Source: Phycisphaerae bacterium
GTDB lineage: Bacteria; Planctomycetota; Phycisphaerae; Phycisphaerales; Phycisphaeraceae
NCBI GenBank assembly: GCA_030425705.1
Contig: JAUHZU010000002.1
Coordinates: forward strand, 186,001-250,000
Length of the DNA stretch: 64,000 nt
Direction of reading: 5' to 3'
The notes beneath the pieces were generated by a model. The model made no database searches and had not been told where the DNA came from. It saw only the letters and a list, made by a program, of their open reading frames with translations. The position numbers and the translations under genes were made by a program. Shown piece after piece: positions 27,149 through 35,250 of this stretch. Numbering within the stretch: position 1 is the first letter of the stretch; each line of letters begins with the position of its first letter.

Positions 27149-28675
27149 ATGGACGCATTTGTCATCAACGGCGGCAAACCGCTGCGCGGATCGGTCCACA
27201 TCAACGGCTCGAAGAACGCCGCCCTGCCCCTTATGGCCGCGGCGCTGCTCACCACCGAGCCCGTCACGCTGCACGGCGTGCCCGACCTGTCGGACATCCG
27301 CAACATGAAGACGCTGCTGGCCTCGCTGGGCCTGGTCTTCCACGAGCCGCCCGCCGACGGCGGTGAGCCGCGCTCGGCCCGGGGCGAGGACACGCCCCTG
27401 CCCCCGATGCCCCCCCTGCCCGACGCCGGCCCGACCGGCCGCGAGCCCAAGCCCGACCCCCGCTACGCCGGGCTCACCTCCCTGCTCAAGAACCGGCCCG
27501 CCGGCACCGCGACGCTCCCCCCGCCGCCCCAGACCGAGACCGCCCGCGTCCCCGCCGCCGCCTCGGCCGGCCCCAACGCGCACTCGCTGACGATCGCCAC
27601 CAACGACGCCGACCCCACCCTCGCCCACTACGACATCGTCCGCAAGATGCGCGCGGGCATCTGCGTGCTCGGGCCCCTGCTCGCGGCACGCGGCGAGGCC
27701 CGCGTGTCCCTGCCCGGCGGCTGCGCGATCGGGGACCGCCCCGTGGACCTGCACCTGCGCGGGCTCAAGGCCCTGGGCGCCCGCATCGAGCTCGACGCCG
27801 GCTACATCATCGCCAAGCCCCCCGTCTCCGGGAAGCTCCGCGGCACGACGATCTTCCTGGGTGGGCCCAACGGCTCGACCGTGCTCGGCACCGCCAACGT
27901 GCTGTGCGCCGCGGTCCTCGCCGAGGGCACCACGGTCATCGAGTCCGCCGCCTGTGAGCCGGAGATCGCCGACCTGTGCGCGCTGCTGACGAAGATGGGC
28001 GCGAAGATCGCCGGGGCCGGCACGCCGCGGCTGGTCATCGAAGGCGTCGACAAGCTGCACGGCGCCGAGCACCACGTCCTGCCCGACCGCATCGAGGCCG
28101 GCACCTATGTCATGGCTGCCGCGATCACCGGCGGGGACGTCACGCTCACCAACTTCCCGACCGACACGCTCCTGGCCGCGCTCGACCGGCTGCACGAGAT
28201 GGGCATCACCCTCGAAGCGGTCGGGAGCGACGGCATGAACCGCGACACCGTGCGCGTCGTTACGCCCCGCGTGTTCAACGCCGTGCAGGTCGTCACCCAG
28301 CCCCACCCCGGGTTCCCGACGGACCTGCAGGCCCAGCTCATGGCCCTGCTCACCCTGGCCGAGGGCAACTCGATCGTGACCGAGAAGATCTTCCCCGACC
28401 GGTTCCTCCACGTCGCCGAGCTGATGCGCATGGGCGCGAACATCACCCGCGTGGGCAACTCGGCGGTCGTCACCGGCACGCGCTCGCTGTTCGGCGCCCC
28501 GGTCATGGCCAGCGACCTCCGCGCCTCCGCCGGGCTGGTGATCGCCGGCCTCGCCGCCCGCGGCACTACCACCATCAACCGCGTCTACCACCTGGACCGC
28601 GGCTACCAGACGATGGAAACCACCCTCCAGGCACTCGGCGCCGACATCGAACGCGTCGAGGGCCAGAGTGTGTGA
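27149..28675 (+). CDS. murA: UDP-N-acetylglucosamine 1-carboxyvinyltransferase with an insertion
   Basis: 508-aa enzyme for the first committed step of peptidoglycan synthesis (PEP plus UDP-GlcNAc). N-terminal FVINGGKPLRGSVHINGSKNAALP, the active-site loop SLPGGCAIGDRPVDLHL with Cys192 (equivalent to E. coli Cys115), HVLPDRIEAGTY and PGFPTDLQAQLMAL are all conserved. Known MurA proteins are about 420 aa; the excess is a Pro/Ala/Glu-rich insertion at about 67-142 in the first domain. The insert is low-complexity and probably disordered, and should not disrupt the catalytic core. It is followed after 9 bp by the ADP-ribosylglycohydrolase gene. Confidence 0.95.
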   Translation: MDAFVINGGKPLRGSVHINGSKNAALPLMAAALLTTEPVTLHGVPDLSDIRNMKTLLASLGLVFHEPPADGGEPRSARGEDTPLPPMPPLPDAGPTGREPKPDPRYAGLTSLLKNRPAGTATLPPPPQTETARVPAAASAGPNAHSLTIATNDADPTLAHYDIVRKMRAGICVLGPLLAARGEARVSLPGGCAIGDRPVDLHLRGLKALGARIELDAGYIIAKPPVSGKLRGTTIFLGGPNGSTVLGTANVLCAAVLAEGTTVIESAACEPEIADLCALLTKMGAKIAGAGTPRLVIEGVDKLHGAEHHVLPDRIEAGTYVMAAAITGGDVTLTNFPTDTLLAALDRLHEMGITLEAVGSDGMNRDTVRVVTPRVFNAVQVVTQPHPGFPTDLQAQLMALLTLAEGNSIVTEKIFPDRFLHVAELMRMGANITRVGNSAVVTGTRSLFGAPVMASDLRASAGLVIAGLAARGTTTINRVYHLDRGYQTMETTLQALGADIERVEGQSV

Positions 28676-28684
28676 GGCCTCTCG

Positions 28685-29605
28685 ATGGACCTAGTCGAGC
28701 GGTACAGAGGATGCTTGCTGGGCCTTGCCTTAGGTGACGCGCTTGGCGCCCCCTTTGAGGGCTGGTCCACAGAGCAGACGGACTGGCGGCCGTACAGCCC
28801 GAGGCAATCCGGTTCGTTGCTTCGCTATACCGACGATACCGCCATGATGATTGGCTGTGCGGCCTGTCTCATCGAGCACCGTGGCCTCGAAGTCGATGCG
28901 ATGGCAAAACGGTGGGCGGATGATGCAGACCCGAACCGTGGTTACGGCCCTGCTGTCCTGCGCACGCTTGAGGGCATCCGGAGTGGCCAGCACTGGTCGG
29001 AAGCTGCACACATAGTGTTCCCGGATGGTTCGTTTGGCAACGGCGCAGCGATGCGGGTTGCACCACTGGCGCTGTTTTATCGAGAGGAAAAGACGCGCGA
29101 TGAAGCTGTTGTGGCCGCAAGTCGAGTAACCCACGCGCACAGACTGGCGATTGATGGGGCCCGGATCATCGCCGCCGGAGTAACATCGGCATTAGAGGGC
29201 GCCCCGGGGCAAGACCTGCTCCATCCACCAGACGGCTTGTATGCCAGAGAATATGCCGTTCAATTCCAAATCGCCCGGGGGCTGGTCGAGCACGGCGTCC
29301 CCGATCATCGTCGGGTTGCAGAGCAGCTTGGCCATGGGATCGAATCACACCGATCGGTTGTCGCTTCGCTTGTTATCGCGTCTTGCTTCTTGGACCGTCC
29401 CTTCGAAGACTTGATCGGATACATCATTTCTCTGGGGGGTGATGTTGATACGATAGCCGCGATGTCGTCGGCGATCTGGGGAGCGAGCCAAGGGGCGGCG
29501 GCCTTACCCGTCGAGTCACTGGCCCGCCTAGAAGACCGCGACCTGATCGATCAATTGGCGGTGCGGTTAGTCGAGCACGGCATAGGATTAGAGGAACACA
29601 GATGA
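28685..29605 (+). CDS. ADP-ribosylglycohydrolase (DraG-like) family protein
   Basis: 306-aa all-helical hydrolase. Family signatures are [28 protein letters not shown] with the metal-binding Asp pair, [13 protein letters not shown] and the second metal site [10 protein letters not shown]. These proteins remove ADP-ribose from proteins or act on related substrates. Codon use is less GC-rich than in murA before it, which suggests separate origin. The last codons overlap the Trm112-like gene start (ATGA-type overlap). Likely co-transcribed with murA, without obvious functional link. Confidence 0.9.
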   Translation: MDLVERYRGCLLGLALGDALGAPFEGWSTEQTDWRPYSPRQSGSLLRYTDDTAMMIGCAACLIEHRGLEVDAMAKRWADDADPNRGYGPAVLRTLEGIRSGQHWSEAAHIVFPDGSFGNGAAMRVAPLALFYREEKTRDEAVVAASRVTHAHRLAIDGARIIAAGVTSALEGAPGQDLLHPPDGLYAREYAVQFQIARGLVEHGVPDHRRVAEQLGHGIESHRSVVASLVIASCFLDRPFEDLIGYIISLGGDVDTIAAMSSAIWGASQGAAALPVESLARLEDRDLIDQLAVRLVEHGIGLEEHR

Positions 29606-29832
29606 GTCAATTCGACGACAAGCTCTTGGCCATCCTCGTGTGCCCGCTCACGCGTAGCCCGCTCAAGCAGGAAGGCGACTGGCTCGTCGCGCAGCAGCCC
29701 GAGGGCGCGGGGCTACGCTACCCCATCCGCGACGGCATCCCCGTCCTGCTCATGGACCAGGCGACCCTTCCCGACGGCGTCGCGACGCTCGACGACTTCA
29801 AGGCCAGGTACGCCGACCTGATCCCCGCGTAG
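29602..29832 (+). CDS. Trm112-family small protein (UPF0434/YcaR-like)
   Basis: 76-aa protein beginning at an ATG overlapping the previous stop. It has the Trm112-like pattern [27 protein letters not shown], with the CPL turn but without a full set of zinc cysteines, as in bacterial YcaR-type members. Family members act as small adaptors for methyltransferases or have unknown roles. The tight overlap shows translational coupling to the hydrolase gene. Confidence 0.85.
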   Translation: MSQFDDKLLAILVCPLTRSPLKQEGDWLVAQQPEGAGLRYPIRDGIPVLLMDQATLPDGVATLDDFKARYADLIPA

Positions 29833-29888
29833 ACGGCGTGTCCCCCCGAGGCCGAGGGGTGCGTCAGCGGGCGTGCCCCTTGGTTTCT

Positions 29889-29912
29889 CGCCAGCGAGCC
29901 GCTACGCTGGCG
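29889..29912 (+). promoter_or_regulatory. Inverted repeat just upstream of the DUF3500 start
   Basis: CGCCAGCG (29889-29896) and CGCTGGCG (29905-29912) are perfectly complementary with an 8-nt loop; the ATG follows two bases later. In RNA the hairpin would cover the ribosome-binding region and could restrict initiation. Confidence 0.4.
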
Positions 29913-29914
29913 GG

Positions 29915-30979
29915 ATGACACGCACCTCCCCCCTCGTTCTCGCCGCCCTGCTGCTGGCCGGGTGCCACTCGGCCCCGACAGTTTCTGAAGTGACGCTGGT
30001 CAGCGACGCGGCGTCCGCCCCGACGGCCGCGCCGAACGATGGCGACGCCCGCGCCGCGGCGGTCGATCTCATCGCGTCGATGAACGACGCCCAGCGCGCC
30101 GCGACCGTCCTCGCGGTGGACCACGACGCGCACGCCGACTGGCACTACGTCCCCCGCCGCCGGCGCGGGCTGTCGATCGGCGACATGACCGAGGCGCAGC
30201 GACACGGCCTGCACCGCCTGCTCCAGCACGCGCTGTCGGATGTCGGCTACCTCAAGGCGATGGATATCGTCTGGCTCGAATCGGTGCTGCAGGAACTCGA
30301 GAACGGCAGCCCCGGCCGCGACCCCGGGCGGTACACGCTGCTGCTCTTCGGCGACCCGGCGGCCGCCGACGCCGCCTGGGGCTGGCGCTTCGAGGGTCAC
30401 CATCTGTCGCTGAACTTCACGTACACCGACCGGGGCGTGGTGACGACGCCGATGTTCATGGGCGCTTCGCCGGCCGTCGTGCCCCACGGCCTGCACGCGG
30501 GCAAACGTATCCTCGCGGACGAGCACCACCTCGCGTTCGCGTTGATCGCGTCGCTGACCGACGAGCAGCGGCAGGCGATGATGCTCGACCAGCGCCCGGG
30601 CGATGTCATCACCGGCCCCGGCCGGGAACGTGCGCTCCGCGAGCCGGCGGGCATCGCTTATCGCGACCTGAACGAGTCGCAGCAGGCGGCGCTGGTGGAC
30701 CTGATGATGGTCTACGCCGACCGGCTCACACGTGAAGACACGGAGCGTTTCGTCTGGCCGGTGCTCATCAGCCAGGGCATCCACTTCGCCTGGGCAGGAT
30801 CAACCAACCCCGACGAGCCGCACTACTACCGCATCTTCGCCCGTGACGAGTTTGTCATCGAGTACAACTGCCAGGACGGCGGGGTCAGCCATGTGCACGG
30901 CGTCATGCACGACCTGACCGATCCCTTGGCCGAGGACCTGCTGCGCCGCCACTTCGAGCAGCACCACGCCGGCGAGTAG
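29915..30979 (+). CDS. DUF3500 family lipoprotein
   Basis: 354-aa exported protein. The ATG at 29915 gives a lipoprotein signal ending in LLLAGC. The rest resembles DUF3500: LNDAQRAATVLAVDHDAHADWHYVPR in the N-terminal part, SIGDMTEAQRHGLHRLLQHALSDVGYLKAMDIVWLE, a GRDPGRYTLLLFG region, and the C-terminal HYYRIFARDEFVIEYNCQ with histidines in HVHGVMHDLTDP. The function of DUF3500 is unknown; it is frequent in planctomycete and related genomes. It is convergent with the zinc-ribbon gene, two bases away. Confidence 0.8.
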   Translation: MTRTSPLVLAALLLAGCHSAPTVSEVTLVSDAASAPTAAPNDGDARAAAVDLIASMNDAQRAATVLAVDHDAHADWHYVPRRRRGLSIGDMTEAQRHGLHRLLQHALSDVGYLKAMDIVWLESVLQELENGSPGRDPGRYTLLLFGDPAAADAAWGWRFEGHHLSLNFTYTDRGVVTTPMFMGASPAVVPHGLHAGKRILADEHHLAFALIASLTDEQRQAMMLDQRPGDVITGPGRERALREPAGIAYRDLNESQQAALVDLMMVYADRLTREDTERFVWPVLISQGIHFAWAGSTNPDEPHYYRIFARDEFVIEYNCQDGGVSHVHGVMHDLTDPLAEDLLRRHFEQHHAGE

Positions 30980-30981
30980 CT

Positions 30982-32130
30982 TTAGCTGAACGCGCCGAGC
31001 AGGACCAGGAGCCCGCAGGCCAGGCCCAGGAGGATGAGGACGAACCCCGTGATCTTCCAGAAGCTGTAGGGGCGGTGGCCCTTGACCTTGCCGGTGACCG
31101 CGTTGACCAGGAAGCGATAGACCTTGCCGTTGAACCGGTAGGCGCAGGACCACACGGGCAGCAGGATGTGCTTGAACGCGATGTTGTGGTACTGCGTGGT
31201 GACGCGGTGGATGCGTTGCTCGTCCCCGCCGATGTCGCGCTTCACCGCGTAGCGGATGTCCGGGGCCATCTTCTGTTGCGCCTGCGCGAAGCCCGGCTCG
31301 ACGCCGAGCTGGTACCGCTCGGCCAGGAACCCCGCGAGGTACGCGTCCTGGTAGGGCTGGAGCCGTTCCAGGTCCCAGGGCGTGAGCTTGTTCACCAGCG
31401 CCTCGGGAAGCGACCGCCCCGCCAGCACGAGCACATCGTCGAACGGCACGCTGACCCGGCCCGACGCGGGGTACCACCGCGTCTTGCGCACCCGGCGGGT
31501 CTTCATGACTTGCTGGCTGCGGGTCCGGCCGTGGCTGTCGGTGCGGGTCTCGGTGGTCCAGTAGGTCTCGTTGACCCAGTAGTGCTCGCCGCGCTGGCCG
31601 GTGTAGTCGCTGGTGGTGTGGGTGTCGTAGGTCCAGTACGGGATGTACACGCCCGTCAGCCGGTGGCCCGCGCGGGCGTCGCGCTTGAGCCGGCCGGGCG
31701 CGAACCATAGCCGGCGGACCCACCGGCGGAACGCGTCGCGGGCCTCCTGCTCGCCGAGGTGGAACGGCAGCACCGCCTCGGGCCGGAGCACGCGCTGGCT
31801 GATCTTCTCGTCGACGAGCCCGTAGCCGCAGAACGGGCAGGGCATCGCGTCCAGGTGCGGCGGCCGGTCGACCTGCGCGCCGCAGCCGCTGCAGCGCAGC
31901 GTCGGCGTGTTGATCGTGTCGTGGCGTTGGCGGAGCTGGGCAAGGGCCTGGAGGTAGTCGCGCTCTTCGACGGCCGAGTCGTCCGTGCCGGGCAGCGGGT
32001 TGTCGGTCCCGCAGTAGTCGCAGGTGAGCCCGTGCGTACCGGGCGTGTACGCCAACCCCGCGCCGCAGGATCGGCACGGGAACGAGCTGACGCCGCCGGG
32101 CGCGGTCGGGCTATTCGTCGGCTTGGCCAT
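30982..32130 (-). CDS. Zinc-ribbon membrane protein of unknown function
   Basis: 382-aa protein. It begins with two zinc ribbons: CRSCG with CDYCG, and CSGCG with CPFCG. A middle domain follows with RRLWFAPGRLKRDA and a VYIPYWTYDTHTTSDYTGQRG segment, then ILLPVWSCAYRFNGKVYRFLVNAVTGKVKG and a C-terminal hydrophobic hairpin (WKITGFVLILLGLACGLLVLL). This layout is known in proteins often misnamed as replication-restart or DNA-helicase related; no helicase motif is present here. It overlaps argH by 20 bp on the same strand, so the two are probably expressed together. Confidence 0.72.
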   Translation of the reverse strand: MAKPTNSPTAPGGVSSFPCRSCGAGLAYTPGTHGLTCDYCGTDNPLPGTDDSAVEERDYLQALAQLRQRHDTINTPTLRCSGCGAQVDRPPHLDAMPCPFCGYGLVDEKISQRVLRPEAVLPFHLGEQEARDAFRRWVRRLWFAPGRLKRDARAGHRLTGVYIPYWTYDTHTTSDYTGQRGEHYWVNETYWTTETRTDSHGRTRSQQVMKTRRVRKTRWYPASGRVSVPFDDVLVLAGRSLPEALVNKLTPWDLERLQPYQDAYLAGFLAERYQLGVEPGFAQAQQKMAPDIRYAVKRDIGGDEQRIHRVTTQYHNIAFKHILLPVWSCAYRFNGKVYRFLVNAVTGKVKGHRPYSFWKITGFVLILLGLACGLLVLLGAFS

Positions 32131-33568
32131 CCGTCGGTTGATCCCCCAGGCGCTCCTTCCACGCCGCGAGCTGCTGCTCGAACCCGCTCACCCCCGCGTT
32201 GCCGGCACTCTGGTAACGCTTCACCACGTTCGCCGGCCCGAGCCAGTCAAACACGTCGGCACCCACCGCACCGGCGCTCCGGTACTCGGCGCACACCGCG
32301 TTCATCTCGTCGACCGTGAGCTGCTCGAGCTTGTATCGGCCGGTGGTGTTGCACAGCCCGACGAGCCGGCCGACGACCTGGTGCGACGTACGGAACGGCA
32401 CGCCCTTGGTCACGAGGTACTCCGCCAGCGAGGTCGCGTCGAGGTAGCCGCGGTCGAGGCCCTGCTTGATCCGGTCTTCGTTGAATGTGACGGTCTTGAC
32501 GATGCCCGTGGCCATGTCGAGGCAGTCGCACACCGCGTCGTAGGCGGCGAAGAGGTGGCGCTTGTCCTCCTGCAGGTCGCGGTTGTAGCCGACGGTAAGC
32601 CCCTTGCACATGGTGAGCAGGGCCACGAGCGAGCCGTAGACCTGGCCGGTCTTGCCGCGGATGAGCTCGAGCATGTCCGGGTTCTGCTTCTGCGGCATCA
32701 TCGACGACCCGGTCGTGTAGGTGTCGGCGATCGTGATGAACCCGAACTCCGTCGTCGCGTAGATGATCCACTGCTCCGCCCAACGCGAGAGCCACATGGA
32801 GGTCATGGTGAGGGCGTAGCAGAAGTCGAGCGCCGCGTCGCGCGAGGCGGTCGCGTCGATCGAGTTTTCTGATGGCGGCCCGGCCATGGGCAGTTCCATC
32901 GCCGTGAAGTCGCGGTCTAGTGGGAGGCTACTCCCCGCGATCGCGCCGCTCCCAAGCGGGCAGGCGCTGTTTCCGGCGTTGACGTTCAGTGAATTGAGGC
33001 GCGTCGCGGCGCGATCGAGCGATGCAAGCCAAGCCATGACTTCGCCGCCGAGCACGATCGGTTGTGCACGCTGCAGGTGCGTGTAGGACGGCATGACAAT
33101 GTGCCCATCCTTCTCCGCCAACGAAACAAATGCTTCACAGAGCGTGTCGATCTGGTCCAGGATTTGTTCTTCGGCGGCATCGACCCACAGCATAAGGTCC
33201 GTTGCCACCTGATCGTTCCGACTCCGCCCGGTATGCAGCTTCCGGCCCGCGTCGCCCGCCTTCTCGATCAGGGCGGCTTCGATGCACATGTGGACATCTT
33301 CCAGCTCAACCTTCCAGCCGGGCCAGGCATCGCCCTGCTCGGCGATCTCTGCTTCGATGGCGTCGAGCCCGGCGTTGATCGCGCTCAGGTCGTCGTCGGT
33401 GATGAGCCCGACCTTGCACAGCATCGCGGCGTGGGCCTTGGACCCGCGGATGTCGTGGGTGTACAGCCGCTTGTCGTAGTCCAGCGACGCGACGAACCGC
33501 GCGGCCAGAGGGTCGCCCTCGCTGCCCGACGATTTCGCGTGTTCCCAGGGCTTGTGTGTACTGCTCAT
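32111..33568 (-). CDS. argH: Argininosuccinate lyase
   Basis: 485-aa member of the fumarase/aspartase superfamily that releases arginine and fumarate from argininosuccinate. Signatures are DVHMCIEAAL, THLQRAQPIVLG, the flexible-loop motif GSSMMPQKQNPD (287-298) containing the catalytic serine, and GYNRDLQEDKR. Length is normal. The segment at about 32870-33300 (residues about 90-233) has lower third-position GC than the rest, hinting at recombination within the gene. No other arg genes are in the window, so it is not in an arg operon. Confidence 0.95.
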   Translation of the reverse strand: MSSTHKPWEHAKSSGSEGDPLAARFVASLDYDKRLYTHDIRGSKAHAAMLCKVGLITDDDLSAINAGLDAIEAEIAEQGDAWPGWKVELEDVHMCIEAALIEKAGDAGRKLHTGRSRNDQVATDLMLWVDAAEEQILDQIDTLCEAFVSLAEKDGHIVMPSYTHLQRAQPIVLGGEVMAWLASLDRAATRLNSLNVNAGNSACPLGSGAIAGSSLPLDRDFTAMELPMAGPPSENSIDATASRDAALDFCYALTMTSMWLSRWAEQWIIYATTEFGFITIADTYTTGSSMMPQKQNPDMLELIRGKTGQVYGSLVALLTMCKGLTVGYNRDLQEDKRHLFAAYDAVCDCLDMATGIVKTVTFNEDRIKQGLDRGYLDATSLAEYLVTKGVPFRTSHQVVGRLVGLCNTTGRYKLEQLTVDEMNAVCAEYRSAGAVGADVFDWLGPANVVKRYQSAGNAGVSGFEQQLAAWKERLGDQPTDGQADE

Positions 33569-33693
33569 CGCGGCAGTGTATCGGAGGAGCGAGCAGCGAG
33601 GCGCGACGAGAACCCGCGGTGTTGCTGTCGCAGCACCGCGGGCATGGGGTTCCTGTGTTTCTCGCCCCCCGATCCCCGCGCCTCACGCCTGCC

Positions 33694-34953
33694 CTAGAAC
33701 GGCAGGTCGTCGTCGCCGTTGTCGTCGGGTTCGTCCTCTTCGCCGAAGGGGTGCTGCTTGGCGTCGTAGCCGTCCCACTCGGTGTGGGGGAGGAAGGTGT
33801 CTTCGCCGAGCAGCTCGTCGGTGGTGGCCTCGCCGAAGACCTCGTCGGGTGTGGCGCGGTGGTGGACGCGGATGATGCGGGCGAGGGTCTCGCCCATAAC
33901 GTCGGCGACGGTGCGGCAGGCCTCTTCGAGCCCGTCGGGGAACGGCTGGTTCTCGTCGCGGAACAGGGCGACCACGGCGAGGGGCTCGTCGTCGGCGACG
34001 CAGGCGAAGGTGATCAGCCGGCTGTCGGCGAGGTAGTGCCAGTCGTCGCCCATGAGCACCTGCATCGCGGCGTTGTCGCGGACGTGCACGAGCTGGTCGT
34101 GCTCGCCGATGCGCGGGGCGAGGACGTCGGCCAGGTGCTGCAGCAGCATGTCGGCCGACTCCTTGGGGCAGTCGTAGTTCACGTAGCCGCCCAGCGAGTA
34201 CTCGTCCATGCTCGCGGGCAGGAAGATCGCGGCGTTGCACGGGCCGGCCTTGCCGACCAGGTGCTCGAGGGTCTTGCGGAGGACGGTCTCCAGGTCCAGC
34301 TCGCCGTCGATGATCGCGGTGAAGCCGGAGGCCTGCACGGCGTCCTGCATCTGCACGGCCAGCTCCTGGTAGGCGGTGACCAGGTCGTTGCAGAGGATGT
34401 CGACCTGGTCGGAGACTTCGGCGCGGGCGGCGTCCAGCCGCTTGCAGAGCTTCTTGAGCCGGCGGATGTGGCGCTGCTGCTCGTGGGCCTGGTCGCGGCG
34501 GGTGAGCGCGGCGCGGACACGGTCGGCCAGGAGCGCGGCGTCGATGAGTTCGGCCGCGCCGCTCTGCTTCACCAGGAAGTCGCTCGCCCCGGCGCGCATC
34601 GCGTGCTGGGCCAGCTCGAAGCGGTCCGAACCGGAGACGACCAGCGCCTGCGTGACGGACGTGCCGGCGGTGAGTTCTTTGGCGAAGTCCAGCCCGTTGC
34701 CGTCGCCCAGGTCCGGGTCGATGAGGGCGACGTCGACCGGCCCCTCGGCGTGGAGGAGGACGCGGGCCTCGGCGATCGAGCCGGCGTAGAGGACGGTGGC
34801 GGGCACGTCCGCGCAGCGCTCCAGCGGGGTGCGGAGCGCGGGGTCGCGGTCGACCAGCAGGAGCTTGGGCGGCTGGGCCTGGGTCGGGGGCTGGGGCTTG
34901 CCGGCCTGGCGTTCCACGCCGTGGGCCGGGCGGTTGTCGCGTGCGTCGCTCAC
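33694..34953 (-). CDS. Response regulator with coiled coil and GAF-like domain
   Basis: 419-aa signalling protein. The GTG start at 34953 has AGAGGAGAG upstream. Residues about 29-160 are a receiver domain: LLLVDRDP, the phospho-acceptor region VALIDPDLGDGNGLDF and GASDFLVKQSG. A coiled coil follows (HIRRLKKLCKRLDAARAEVSDQVD), then a GAF-like sensor (GFTAIIDGELDLETVLRKTLEHLV to LAVVALFRDENQPF) and an acidic tail. No DNA-binding or enzymatic output is visible. It lies downstream of a histidine kinase on the same strand and is the first element of the signalling block. Confidence 0.8.
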   Translation of the reverse strand: MSDARDNRPAHGVERQAGKPQPPTQAQPPKLLLVDRDPALRTPLERCADVPATVLYAGSIAEARVLLHAEGPVDVALIDPDLGDGNGLDFAKELTAGTSVTQALVVSGSDRFELAQHAMRAGASDFLVKQSGAAELIDAALLADRVRAALTRRDQAHEQQRHIRRLKKLCKRLDAARAEVSDQVDILCNDLVTAYQELAVQMQDAVQASGFTAIIDGELDLETVLRKTLEHLVGKAGPCNAAIFLPASMDEYSLGGYVNYDCPKESADMLLQHLADVLAPRIGEHDQLVHVRDNAAMQVLMGDDWHYLADSRLITFACVADDEPLAVVALFRDENQPFPDGLEEACRTVADVMGETLARIIRVHHRATPDEVFGEATTDELLGEDTFLPHTEWDGYDAKQHPFGEEDEPDDNGDDDLPF

Positions 34954-35167
34954 GAAGTCTCTCCTCTGGGTGTGCCCGTTCTCCGCCGGGCGCTGCTGAT
35001 CCAGAGGGGGTATCGACGGTGGTCGCGGGCCGGTGAAGCGTGCGGCGGGGGTTTTTGGGGCGGCCCGATTGGCCATGCCGGATGAGCGGGATACGGGCTT
35101 ATGGGGCGTGCGCTGGGCGGCGCAGGCGGTACAACCGGGCGGGGTGGTGGCGCGGTCAAACAACGAT

Positions 35168-35196
35168 CCCACGGCGTCGCGGTGCAACGCCGCGGG
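35168..35196 (-). terminator. Possible weak terminator between kinase and regulator genes
   Basis: Hairpin with a 10-bp stem (35168-35177 with 35187-35196; one G-U pair) and a 9-nt loop, about 55 nt after the stop of the HDOD kinase gene. On the minus strand it is followed by a short imperfect U-run. May attenuate read-through into the GAF regulator. Confidence 0.4.
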
Positions 35197-35250
35197 CTTG
35201 CGTTTGTGCGGAATGTGCTTGCCTGTTGTGCCCCGCTCCGAGCGCGTTAT

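Noticed and set aside
33613-33642. Hairpin between the GAF regulator gene and argH as an intrinsic terminator
   Set aside because: A 9-bp stem exists (33613-33621 with 33634-33642), but there is no U-run on the minus strand, so it was not called as a terminator.
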